This document shows positions 46,182-53,835 of a DNA stretch of 64,000 bases, in pieces. Position 1 is the first letter of the stretch; each line of letters begins with the position of its first letter. This DNA comes from Clostridia bacterium. Its GTDB lineage: Bacteria; Bacillota_A; Clostridia; Oscillospirales; CAG-272. The stretch covers positions 1 to 64,000 of the forward strand of contig JAFTSQ010000027.1 of the NCBI GenBank assembly GCA_017467205.1, in the 5' to 3' direction. The position numbers and the translations under genes are program-made. The notes beneath the pieces were generated by a model. It saw only the letters and a program-made list of their open reading frames with translations, did no database searches and had not been told where the DNA came from.

Positions 46182-47284
46182 ATTTTCTCACCGCCTTTGG
46201 AGAAAAAATCCGTTCCGAAGCGGACGGTGAGCAGGTCGGCTACCGCAAGAGCGGACACCGCGTCAACTACCGCGCGGGCTCTGTGAATTATAGCAGGGTC
46301 GTGCCTGCCGTGAATCACGAGCTCCTCTTCCTTCATTGTGGAAAGGTTAAGCGTGCTCTGTGACTTGAAAATTGAGGGAGTGGGCTTCACCGCACATCTG
46401 AAAACTATCGGCATACCGTTGGATATACCGCCGTTAATGCCGCCGTTGTTGTTGGTTTTCGTAACTACCTTGTCACCGTCGAGCGAAAAAGCGTCGTTAG
46501 CCTCGCTGCCGAGCATATCCGCCAGCGCAAAGCCTGCACCGAACTCCACGCCCTTAATTCCGGGAACTGAGAAGAGAATATGCGAAAGCGTTCCCTCAAG
46601 CGTGTCAAACCAAGGCTCGCCAACTCCTGCGGGAAGGCCGATAAGTGCCGTTTCAAGCACTCCTCCGACGCTGTCGCCAGACTGTGCGGCGGTCGTTATA
46701 TCCTCTTCCATCCGCTCCTTTACAGTTGAGTCAAGGACAGGAAAGAGAGAAAAATTAAGCTTGTCAATATCGCTCTCATACTCGCCGAAATGCCTGTCCG
46801 AAATTCCGTGAAGGCGGGATATATGAGTGCCGATTTTGATGCCTTTATTTTCAAGAGCAAGCGACAGAATAGCACCCGCTGCAACGAGCGCCGCAGTGAC
46901 TCTGCCTGAAAAATGACCGCCGCCGCGATAGTCCTGGTATCCAAGATATTTGCAGCCCGCAGTGTAATCGGCGTGGCTCGGACGGGGGGTGGTTTTCAGT
47001 TCCTTATAATCATTGCTGTTCTGCGAGGCGTTGGGGATGAGGATGCAAATTGGAGTGCCCGTCGTATACCCTTCGAAAACTCCGCTGACAATCCGATATT
47101 CGTCCGCCTCTTTCCGCTGTGTCGAAATTCTGCCGTGAGGCTTTCTTTGCTCAAGCTTTGAGCTAATATATTCGTTATCAATCTTGATTCCCGGGGCTAC
47201 CCCGTCAAGAACTGCGCCTATCATCTCGCCGTGGCTTTCGCCGAAAAGCGTGACGGTGAGGCTTGAACCGAATGTGTTTTTCAT
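46178..47284 (-). CDS. aroC: Chorismate synthase
   Basis: 368 residues from ATG 47284 (MKNTFGSSLTVTLFGESHGE), with AAGGAG 12 bases upstream; a longer frame reaching 47605 only overlaps aroB. Removes phosphate from EPSP to give chorismate, using reduced FMN. LFGESHGEMIGAVLDGVAPG (signature 1), RPSHADYTAGCKYLGYQDYRGGGHFSGRVTAA (split here as the flavin-binding block), KVVTKTNNNGGINGGISNGM and RHDPAIIHRARAVVDAVSAL are characteristic. No flavin reductase domain, so reduced flavin must come from elsewhere. Confidence 0.96.
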   Translation of the reverse strand: MKNTFGSSLTVTLFGESHGEMIGAVLDGVAPGIKIDNEYISSKLEQRKPHGRISTQRKEADEYRIVSGVFEGYTTGTPICILIPNASQNSNDYKELKTTPRPSHADYTAGCKYLGYQDYRGGGHFSGRVTAALVAAGAILSLALENKGIKIGTHISRLHGISDRHFGEYESDIDKLNFSLFPVLDSTVKERMEEDITTAAQSGDSVGGVLETALIGLPAGVGEPWFDTLEGTLSHILFSVPGIKGVEFGAGFALADMLGSEANDAFSLDGDKVVTKTNNNGGINGGISNGMPIVFRCAVKPTPSIFKSQSTLNLSTMKEEELVIHGRHDPAIIHRARAVVDAVSALAVADLLTVRFGTDFFSKGGEKI

Positions 47285-47355
47285 TTCGAGAAAATTCTCC
47301 TTAAAATTGACACGCCATAGGGCATTATAGGGATTAATGTAAACAATTATTTGCT

Positions 47356-48375
47356 TTATGCAAGCACTTTTGAAAGCTCTGCAAGCTCGTTTGTGGTAAG
47401 GGCGCGTATTTCGTATCTTCCAATAGAGGGAACGAGAATGCAGTCGACCTTTCCCGAATGGCTCTTCTTGTCGTGAAGCGTATACGACAGAGCCTTGTCG
47501 ATATCTCCCGAATATTCCGTCGGGAGCGAAGCCTTCGTAAGAACGCTTGCGAGCCTCTCCCTTACACTCGGGTGGCACATCGGAAGCATTCCGAGCGCAA
47601 CGCATTCGCCGTGAAGGAGTCCTTCAAGCTCTCCCTCCGCTTCTATTCCGTGACCGAGGGTATGACCGAAGTTAAGTATCTTTCGAATTCCTCCCTCGCG
47701 CTCGTCCTCCTCGACGACGCGCTTTTTTATCATAAGTGCCGAGGCGATTATATCCTCTATGTTTTCCTTTATCTCTACCATAGTGTACTTTTCAAATTTC
47801 TCGAAAAGCTCCTCGTCGGAGGTAAGCGACATTTTGATAGCCTCGCAAAGTCCGTTCGAAAAATGCCTTTCGGGGAGTGTTGCAAGGGTAGCGGTGTCAA
47901 TCAGCACGCACCTCGGCTGGTGGAAAGCACCGACAATGTTTTTTATTCCGTTAAGGTTAATAGCGCATTTTCCGCCGATCGAGGAATCGACCTGCGAGAG
48001 AAGGGTAGTGGGAACGTTGTAAAAATCTATTCCTCTCATATAGCAGGATGCCGCAAATCCCGAAAGGTCACCGATAACTCCGCCACCCACGGCGACTACC
48101 GCGTCGCGACGGGTCATATTCATTTCCGCCATTCTTCCGAGTATTGCTTCAAGCCACTTAAAGCTCTTCGTGCCCTCGCCCATAGGGAGCGTCATTATCT
48201 CCGAGTCCTGTGCCGCAGCCTTTACTGCCTCGGCGTATTTTTTCGGAACGCCCTCGTCGGTCACTATGAGCACCTTTCTTTTAAGATTGAAATATTCATT
48301 GACAGAGCCAAGCAAGTCTTTTCCGACCAGAACGTCGTATCCGCGCTCGCCAAGCTCAACGTGCAGTTTTTTCAT
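47356..48375 (-). CDS. aroB: 3-dehydroquinate synthase
   Basis: 339 residues from ATG 48375 (MKKLHVELGERGYDVLVGKD); AAAGGTG lies 12 bases upstream and the longer frame overlaps pheA. Converts DAHP to 3-dehydroquinate, NAD+ and metal dependent. Motifs: VTDEGVPKKYAE, LPMGEGTKSFKWLEAILGRM, VVAVGGGVIGDLSGFAASCY, VPTTLLSQVDSSIGGKCAIN, ILNFGHTLGHGIEAEGELEG (metal His) and LHGECVALGM. 28 bases after pheA. Confidence 0.96.
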   Translation of the reverse strand: MKKLHVELGERGYDVLVGKDLLGSVNEYFNLKRKVLIVTDEGVPKKYAEAVKAAAQDSEIMTLPMGEGTKSFKWLEAILGRMAEMNMTRRDAVVAVGGGVIGDLSGFAASCYMRGIDFYNVPTTLLSQVDSSIGGKCAINLNGIKNIVGAFHQPRCVLIDTATLATLPERHFSNGLCEAIKMSLTSDEELFEKFEKYTMVEIKENIEDIIASALMIKKRVVEEDEREGGIRKILNFGHTLGHGIEAEGELEGLLHGECVALGMLPMCHPSVRERLASVLTKASLPTEYSGDIDKALSYTLHDKKSHSGKVDCILVPSIGRYEIRALTTNELAELSKVLA

Positions 48376-48403
48376 ATCAGCATCTAACACCTTTTTCAGT
48401 TTT

Positions 48404-49495
48404 TCAGTTAGCCTTCGTGAAGGTTCCGACCGCCTTGAGCCTGTCACAGTACTGTGCGAGCTCTACGAGCATCGTCTGACCCTCGCTTGTGTTTATGTTG
48501 CCCTCTGCTTCAACGTAGAAGTAGTATTCCCAAAGCAGCTCCTTCATAGGCCTTGAACGAAGTGCTCTCATATTGAAGCCGTGCTTTCCGATTATGTCTA
48601 TTGCCTTTGCGAGCGCTCCCGCCTCGTTCCTTACGGTGAAAAGCAGGACCGTGTGTATTCCCATTTCCTTTGAGCTGTGAGTGTTCATAGAGCGGGAGAA
48701 AACGGCGAATCTTGTAGTGTTGTTTCTTGCGGAGTTGATATTTTTATCGAGGAGCTTGAGTCCGTAAATCTTTCCCGCCTCCTCGCTCGCGATAGCCGCA
48801 ACCGTCACGTCGCCTCGCTCGGCAACGTATTTTGCGGCAAGCGCCGTGTTGGAATATTCAATAACCTCGTATCCGTGCGCCTTGATATAGTCGTTGCACT
48901 GACCGAGCGCTTGCGGATGGCTGACCACGGTTTTTATATCCTTAGCGCTTGCACCGTTTACGACTAACAAATCGTGGCTTACGGGAAGCTCGGCTATCGA
49001 GTTTATGTAGAGCGAGCCGGAGAACATAAGGTCTGTTACCTGACCAACCTCGCCCTGATAGCTGTTTTCCATAGGAAGAAGCGCAACGTCACATTCACCG
49101 TCGACCGCCGCTGCGTAAGCCGCCTCAAAGCTCTCGTAAGCAACCTTGATTGCCGTAGGGAAGAGCTTGCAGGCAACTATGTGCGCAAACGCGCCCTCCG
49201 TGCCGCAGTACGCAACCCTCATTCCCTCGAGCAGCTTCGATTGATAGCTGCGCGAAACCGCCATAGTGTTCTTCAAATAGTTGACGTAGTACGCGCGCAG
49301 CTCGTCGTTTTCAACGAGGCTCGAATTGCGCCTTATGACCTCAGCCTCGCGCTGCTCGTCCAAAACCTCAAGCCCGTGCTCGCGCTTGTATTCCGCAATT
49401 ATCTCTGCCGCCCTCATCCTCTTGACGAAGAGCTCCGCCATCTTCTTATCGACCTCGTTAATTATCTGCCTTGCCTCATCCAAACGGTTAGACAT
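48404..49495 (-). CDS. pheA: Bifunctional chorismate mutase / prephenate dehydratase (P-protein)
   Basis: 363 residues. Chorismate mutase part (about 1-90, RLDEARQIINEVDKKMAELF, KREHGLEVLDEQREAEVI). Prephenate dehydratase part (about 92-280): VAYCGTEGAFAHIVACKLFP, LPMENSYQGEVGQVTDLM, ASEEAGKIYGLKLLDKNINS, and NNTTRFAVFSR (the TRF motif). C-terminal ACT domain (about 285-360, LLFTVRNEAGALAKAIDIIG, with MRALRSRPMKELLWEYYFY), the usual site of phenylalanine feedback. GAGG precedes ATG 49495. First gene of the operon, directly behind the promoter and candidate operator. Confidence 0.94.
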   Translation of the reverse strand: MSNRLDEARQIINEVDKKMAELFVKRMRAAEIIAEYKREHGLEVLDEQREAEVIRRNSSLVENDELRAYYVNYLKNTMAVSRSYQSKLLEGMRVAYCGTEGAFAHIVACKLFPTAIKVAYESFEAAYAAAVDGECDVALLPMENSYQGEVGQVTDLMFSGSLYINSIAELPVSHDLLVVNGASAKDIKTVVSHPQALGQCNDYIKAHGYEVIEYSNTALAAKYVAERGDVTVAAIASEEAGKIYGLKLLDKNINSARNNTTRFAVFSRSMNTHSSKEMGIHTVLLFTVRNEAGALAKAIDIIGKHGFNMRALRSRPMKELLWEYYFYVEAEGNINTSEGQTMLVELAQYCDRLKAVGTFTKAN

Positions 49496-49534
49496 AACAA
49501 TACCTCACAAATATATGAACGTTGCAAAAAACGA

Positions 49535-49551
49535 TGTTAACACCGTTAACA
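49535..49551. promoter_or_regulatory. Candidate operator of the aromatic operon
   Basis: Perfect inverted repeat TGTTAAC-ACC-GTTAACA, about 15-30 bases downstream of the predicted transcription start for pheA. A near copy (13 of 17 bases) lies at 49650-49666 in the divergent TetR leader. Confidence 0.65.
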
Positions 49552-49570
49552 AGTCCTTAGTGTTATAACA

Positions 49571-49598
49571 ATTATACATAAAAATCTCCGATTGTCAA
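49571..49598 (-). promoter_or_regulatory. Promoter of the aromatic amino acid operon
   Basis: Minus strand TTGACA (49593-49598), 16-base spacer, TATAAT (49571-49576). The palindrome TGTTATAACA (49561-49570) covers the predicted start point. Confidence 0.88.
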
Positions 49599-49617
49599 CA
49601 GTTTTTTTGAAAAGCTA

Positions 49618-49646
49618 TTGCATTTTTTGTAAACATATGGTAAAAT
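49618..49646 (+). promoter_or_regulatory. Promoter of the TetR-family gene
   Basis: TTGCAT (49618-49623), 17-base spacer, TAAAAT (49641-49646). Confidence 0.75.
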
Positions 49647-49649
49647 GCA

Positions 49650-49666
49650 AGTAAACAGTGTTAACT
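49650..49666. promoter_or_regulatory. Second copy of the candidate operator, in the TetR leader
   Basis: AGTAAACAGTGTTAACT: half-sites GTAAAC and GTTAAC, same 17-base layout as 49535-49551, just after the TetR promoter. Suggests autoregulation. Confidence 0.55.
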
Positions 49667-49685
49667 TTGTGAGGCTTTTGCGATT

Positions 49686-50252
49686 ATGGAATATAAAAAC
49701 GGCGAGATAGGTGTTAAAGAGCGGCTCGTGCTTTCGGGGCTTTCAGAGCTTGAGGAATACGGCATTCGCGACTTTTCGCTCCGTCGCGTTGCGGCGAGAG
49801 CCGAGCTTTCCTGCGCCGCACCATACCGTCATTTTAAGGATAAGGAGCTTTTGATACTTGCCGTGATTTCGCACGTCAGGGAAGGCTGGAATCTGCTTGC
49901 AGAGAATATCGAGTCCGTTTATGCCGACGACCCACTCGGCAGGATAGTTGAGCTCAGCGCGTCAGCGGTGAGATTCTGGATCGGCAACGGCAGCTTCAGA
50001 GCCGCTCTTCTTACGGGGCAGAGCGAGGCGGACGAGGTTCGCCATCGCGAAATGTCGCTTTTCGACGAGCCGATAATTTCGGCGGTAAAGGCGTACGCAG
50101 AGCTGTCGGGCGCTGACTCCGACGGGCTTGCCTTCACCGTAATATCGATGATTTACGGCACCGTAACGCTCGTTGCGGCAGGTCGCGAGGAGATAAATCT
50201 CGGCATCGGAAAATTGCGGAAAATGTTGAAGAAGACCCTCTCACCCGCCTGA
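49686..50252 (+). CDS. TetR-family transcriptional regulator
   Basis: 188 residues. N-terminal TetR helix-turn-helix (about 8-56): KERLVLSGLSELEEYGIRDF, SLRRVAARAELSCAAPYRHF, KDKELLILAVISH. The C-terminal ligand-binding domain (60-188) is helical and, like most of this family, too diverged to assign a ligand; it resembles the TetR_C-type with WIGNGSFRAALL. It is divergent from the eight-gene aromatic operon, and the shared palindromes at 49535 and 49650 make that operon and itself the natural targets. I infer a repressor sensing an aromatic compound or chorismate-pathway metabolite; the ligand is unknown. Followed by a strong terminator, so monocistronic. Confidence 0.88.
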   Translation: MEYKNGEIGVKERLVLSGLSELEEYGIRDFSLRRVAARAELSCAAPYRHFKDKELLILAVISHVREGWNLLAENIESVYADDPLGRIVELSASAVRFWIGNGSFRAALLTGQSEADEVRHREMSLFDEPIISAVKAYAELSGADSDGLAFTVISMIYGTVTLVAAGREEINLGIGKLRKMLKKTLSPA

Positions 50253-50277
50253 AAATCACATACCGTCATTTCTGCTT

Positions 50278-50309
50278 TGCGGCTGAACCGTGCGTTCGGC
50301 CGCATTTTT
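50278..50309 (+). terminator. Rho-independent terminator after the TetR gene
   Basis: TGCGGC-TGAAC ... GTTCG-GCCGCA stem-loop followed by TTTTTATT. Confidence 0.88.
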
Positions 50310-50360
50310 ATTAGCCTGTGAATTTTAATTATGCACAATTTGCAAAGAAAAAATTTCCTA

Positions 50361-50389
50361 TTGACAAAATGCGCGCATTTTGGTAGAAT
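50361..50389 (+). promoter_or_regulatory. Promoter of the MoxR operon with a palindromic spacer
   Basis: TTGACA (50361-50366), 17-base spacer, TAGAAT (50384-50389). Bases 50366-50381 are the perfect palindrome AAAATGCGCGCATTTT. Confidence 0.85.
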
Positions 50390-50487
50390 ATAGTTTATTA
50401 ACGCGCGTATTCACATTATTAGGTAGACTTTTCGGTTTCTTTTTTTCGCCGAACTCTGCGCTTTGAAATAAATGAAAGGCATAAATA

Positions 50488-51942
50488 ATGACAGAAGGTT
50501 TCAAAAAATTCAGCAAAAGAATCCGACTTGAAGCACTCATCAAGTGCATAGTCGGCGCGCTGTCCGCCGCTCTTTTTGCCGTCGCCGTCTTTATAGCTGC
50601 CGTCAAGCTTGCAAGGCTTGATATCGGTCAGCTTGCAGTGCTTTGGTATCTGCTTGTCGGCGTTGGTGCTTGCGCGGCTACGTTCGGCGTTTTGTGGCTG
50701 ATACTTTATCCCTCTGATAAGATGGTGGCAAAGCGCATTGACGAGAGCCTTGGCTTTTCCGAGCGTGCCCAGTCATACGTCGAGTTTCTCGGCTCGGACG
50801 CAGACGTGGCTGTAGTGCAGAGAGAGGATACGAACGAAAAGCTGCTCGCAGCACCCCTGTCGCTCGTGAAGCCGAAAAGGGTAGTGGTAACGGCGATAGC
50901 GCTCATTATGTCGCTTTCGCTTTTCGTCGGCTCGCTGGTTATTCCCGCAGTAGCAGAGGATGAGATTGGCGAGGGCGAGGTTGAAGAGCCGGTCGACGAG
51001 GAGCAGAAGCTCCTTTGGATAGAAAAAATCAAGGCACTCATATCAAGGGTGAAGCAGGACGGGCTTACCCCTTCGCTTGAAGAGAGCGTGGTAAACGACC
51101 TTGAAGGGCTCGTTTCCGCTATTGAGGCGACCGATAAAAAAAGCGTTATCAAGGCAGCCGCGATAGCCGCGGTAATGAGCATTGATAAGGCGCTTGACGA
51201 GATAAATACTGCGGCGAAGCTCGGTGCGGAGCTGCAAAAGGCGTTTGACGAGCGCGTGGTCGACTTTGGCGAGGCGCTTTACAGTATGGTAGGCTCTGAT
51301 TCGAAAAAGAAGCTTACCGCAATTTCGAGATTTTTGAAGTCGGCAACGCAGGATGATGCGAGAATACTCTCCAACGATTTTGAGGCGGGTATCAGAAACT
51401 CCGGCGTAGGACTTGAGGACACCCTCTGTGCCGCTCTAATGATGCTTGCTGCCGATATGAGCAAGATGACTGCCGCCGATGACTACGGCGAGCTTGACGG
51501 CTCGATATCCGCCGCGAGCGCGGTTATGAGCGAGGTGCTTCTTTTTCAGCGGGTCAACAGAGATACGACGAACTACGTCATATCCGAGCTGAAAAAGATG
51601 TTTGAGATAACCGAGGAGGATTTGATAGACTCCGACACCGATGATTCGGAGCTTGGTACGGGTGAAACCGACCCCGTCGACCCCGATGACGAAGAGAAGG
51701 ATCAAGGACCTCAGCAGGGAGGCGCGGCAGGCGGCGAGCTGCTTTACGGAAGCGACGAGGAGATATTCGATTACAAGCGCGGCGAATACGTAAAATACGG
51801 CGAGGTCTTTAACGACTACTACAAAATCATTATCGAAATTACGCAGGACGAGGATATGGACCCGAACTTGAAGGCGGCGCTTCTCAAGTATTTCTCCAAT
51901 CTTGCCAACGGCTTGCAGACAGAAAATAAGGAACAAAATTGA
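50488..51942 (+). CDS. Membrane protein at the head of the MoxR operon
   Basis: 484 residues, GAAAGG upstream of the ATG. Membrane segments at about 19-41, 51-73 and 131-155 (TAIALIMSLSLFVGSLVIPA). After the third, an acidic stretch (EDEIGEGEVEEPVDEE), then a long helical extracytoplasmic part (about 170-400) and an acidic Asp-rich C-terminus (DSDTDDSELGTGETDPVDPD). Similar first genes of MoxR/DUF58/vWA operons are DUF4175-like; I cannot confirm the family. It probably forms part of the envelope complex encoded by the operon. It ends 12 bases before moxR. Confidence 0.6.
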   Translation: MTEGFKKFSKRIRLEALIKCIVGALSAALFAVAVFIAAVKLARLDIGQLAVLWYLLVGVGACAATFGVLWLILYPSDKMVAKRIDESLGFSERAQSYVEFLGSDADVAVVQREDTNEKLLAAPLSLVKPKRVVVTAIALIMSLSLFVGSLVIPAVAEDEIGEGEVEEPVDEEQKLLWIEKIKALISRVKQDGLTPSLEESVVNDLEGLVSAIEATDKKSVIKAAAIAAVMSIDKALDEINTAAKLGAELQKAFDERVVDFGEALYSMVGSDSKKKLTAISRFLKSATQDDARILSNDFEAGIRNSGVGLEDTLCAALMMLAADMSKMTAADDYGELDGSISAASAVMSEVLLFQRVNRDTTNYVISELKKMFEITEEDLIDSDTDDSELGTGETDPVDPDDEEKDQGPQQGGAAGGELLYGSDEEIFDYKRGEYVKYGEVFNDYYKIIIEITQDEDMDPNLKAALLKYFSNLANGLQTENKEQN

Positions 51943-51954
51943 GAGGATAAAACG

Positions 51955-52935
51955 ATGGATAATATGGAAAAGGTAAAGCATTTCAGCGAGAAGGTCGCTG
52001 ATATAAAGCGAGAGCTTGGCAAGGATATGGTTGGTAACGAGGAGATAATCGATAGCGTTCTCATCGCGATAATTTCCGGCGGTAACGTGCTCCTTGAGGG
52101 CGTTCCCGGAGTCGGAAAAACCCGACTTGTCCGTTCTCTCGGACGGGTACTCAGCCTTCCTTTCTCGAGAATTCAGTTCACCCCCGACCTTATGCCCTCC
52201 GACGTTACAGGTACGAACGTAGTTGAGAAGGACGAAAACGGCAGGATGAACACCAGCTTCCGCAAGGGCCCCATCTTCGCAAATCTCGTTCTTGCCGACG
52301 AGATTAACCGTGCGACCCCCAAGACCCAGTCCGCAATGCTTGAGGTTATGCAGGAGCACAAGGTTACCGTAGGCGGCGTGGCTTATAAAATAGACGAGCC
52401 CTTCTTCGTTATCGCGACCGAGAACCCCATCGAGCAGGACGGTACTTATCCTCTTCCCGAGGCGCAGATGGACCGCTTCTATTTCAAGCTTATAATGAAG
52501 TTCCCGACCTCCGCCGAGCTTGCCGATATCGTTAAGATGACGGGCATCACGATGGACGAGGTGGCAGAAACCGCAATAGACGGCGCGGGCATTCTTGAAA
52601 TGAGAGAGCTTGCCGCAACCGTTCCGGTAATTGACGACGTTCTTAACTATGCGGTAAATCTCGTAACCGGAACGCACCCGGAGATTGAGGGCGCGAGTGA
52701 GGTTGCAAAGAAATACATAAAGTACGGAGCATCTCCGAGAGCCGCACAGGCGCTTATCAAGTGCGCAAAGGTTCGCGCGCTCATAAACGGCAGATATAAC
52801 GTGTCCTACGAGGATATCGAGGCGCTTGCAAAGCCGGTATTCAGACACAGAGTTAAGGTTAACTACACTGCGGTAAACGAGCATCTCACAATCGATAACG
52901 TCATTGATATGCTCATCAAGGAAACGAAGAGGTAA
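51955..52935 (+). CDS. moxR: MoxR-family AAA+ ATPase
   Basis: 326 residues, starting from ATG 51955 (an alternative ATG two codons on). Chaperone-like AAA+ protein thought to help assemble or activate vWA-domain partner proteins. Walker A LEGVPGVGKTRLVRSLG, sensor-1/Walker B LVLADEINRATPKTQSAMLE, ATENPIEQDGTYPLPEAQMD (the MoxR signature), and RFYFKLIMKFPTSAE; C-terminal lid with SPRAAQALIKCAKVRALING. GAGGATAAAACG before the ATG. Neighbours are the expected DUF58 and vWA genes, typical of the MoxR operon. Confidence 0.95.
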   Translation: MDNMEKVKHFSEKVADIKRELGKDMVGNEEIIDSVLIAIISGGNVLLEGVPGVGKTRLVRSLGRVLSLPFSRIQFTPDLMPSDVTGTNVVEKDENGRMNTSFRKGPIFANLVLADEINRATPKTQSAMLEVMQEHKVTVGGVAYKIDEPFFVIATENPIEQDGTYPLPEAQMDRFYFKLIMKFPTSAELADIVKMTGITMDEVAETAIDGAGILEMRELAATVPVIDDVLNYAVNLVTGTHPEIEGASEVAKKYIKYGASPRAAQALIKCAKVRALINGRYNVSYEDIEALAKPVFRHRVKVNYTAVNEHLTIDNVIDMLIKETKR

Positions 52936-52947
52936 TTCTGCATTTTT

Positions 52948-53835
52948 ATGAGAAATAAGTTTGTGATAAACGAGGAGTTTATATCACAGCTTGAGACCTT
53001 GCAGTCGATTATCAAGAATAACGTAGCGGGAATGTTCGGAGGCAACAGAAAAAGTAAGGTCTTCGGCTCATCCTGCGAGTTTGCCGATTATCGCGATTAC
53101 GCCCCCGGCGACGATATAACGAAGATAGATTGGAACGCATACTCTCGCTTCGACCAGCTTTATATGAAGCTGTATCTTGACGAGCGACAGATGCATACAA
53201 GGATATATATCGACGCGAGTCGCTCAATGGAGTACGGTGACGGAAAGAAGGCAGAGCAGGCAATAAAGATTGCCGCGGCTATTGCCTATATATCCCTCGG
53301 CGAGATGGATAAGGTTTCTATCTACACGATAAGAAACAGTGCCGTCGAGTCGGTCATCAGCGGAATGGTTGGCAAGGACTCATATATAAGCTCTATAGGA
53401 AAACTGAATGAGATCGAATTCGACGGTGACAGCAATATCAGCGACGCGCTGTTGCCCGAATCGGTCGGATACGGTGACGGTATGTCGGTCATTATCTCCG
53501 ACTATCTTACCGATAACGATTACGAGGCGGCAATAGACCATCTCGTCAATAAGAAAAGGGACGTCTTCTGCGTTCAGGTGCTCTCTATGTCGGAAACAAA
53601 TCCGCAATTCAAGGGTAAAAACCACCTGTTTGACTCCGAGGACGGCAGCAAATTCTATCGCAAGAACATTGACCGCGATATAATAAACGCATACAAGCGT
53701 GCGCTTGAGTACGTGGTCGACCGTATGCGCGGATATTGCGACGCCAGAGGTGCAAATTATTTGTTTGCATCGGCAGAGGACTCGGTATTCGATATCTTCT
53801 TCGGAAAGCTTACGGATATGGGGGTGCTTAAATAA
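52948..53835 (+). CDS. DUF58 domain protein
   Basis: 295 residues. The hallmark stretch FADYRDYAPGDDITKIDWNA and then YMKLYLDERQMHTRIYIDAS fits DUF58 proteins, which have a vWA-like fold; the MIDAS-like site IYIDASRSM is intact (D-x-S-x-S/M). No membrane segment is seen. Operon partner of MoxR; the family is believed to be a substrate of the ATPase. ATG 12 bases after moxR; the next gene starts in its stop codon (TAATG). Confidence 0.92.
   Translation: MRNKFVINEEFISQLETLQSIIKNNVAGMFGGNRKSKVFGSSCEFADYRDYAPGDDITKIDWNAYSRFDQLYMKLYLDERQMHTRIYIDASRSMEYGDGKKAEQAIKIAAAIAYISLGEMDKVSIYTIRNSAVESVISGMVGKDSYISSIGKLNEIEFDGDSNISDALLPESVGYGDGMSVIISDYLTDNDYEAAIDHLVNKKRDVFCVQVLSMSETNPQFKGKNHLFDSEDGSKFYRKNIDRDIINAYKRALEYVVDRMRGYCDARGANYLFASAEDSVFDIFFGKLTDMGVLK

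Noticed and set aside
47285..47605. N-terminal extension of aroC by about 107 residues
   Set aside because: It overlaps aroB, lacks a ribosome site and family similarity. The MKNTFGSSLTVTLFGESHGE start is the known one.
49520..49551. Attenuator in the aromatic operon leader (palindrome followed by a T run)
   Set aside because: The stem is AT-rich with 7 pairs and a 3-base loop, too weak for an intrinsic terminator, and no leader peptide rich in Phe, Tyr or Trp was seen. An operator fits better.
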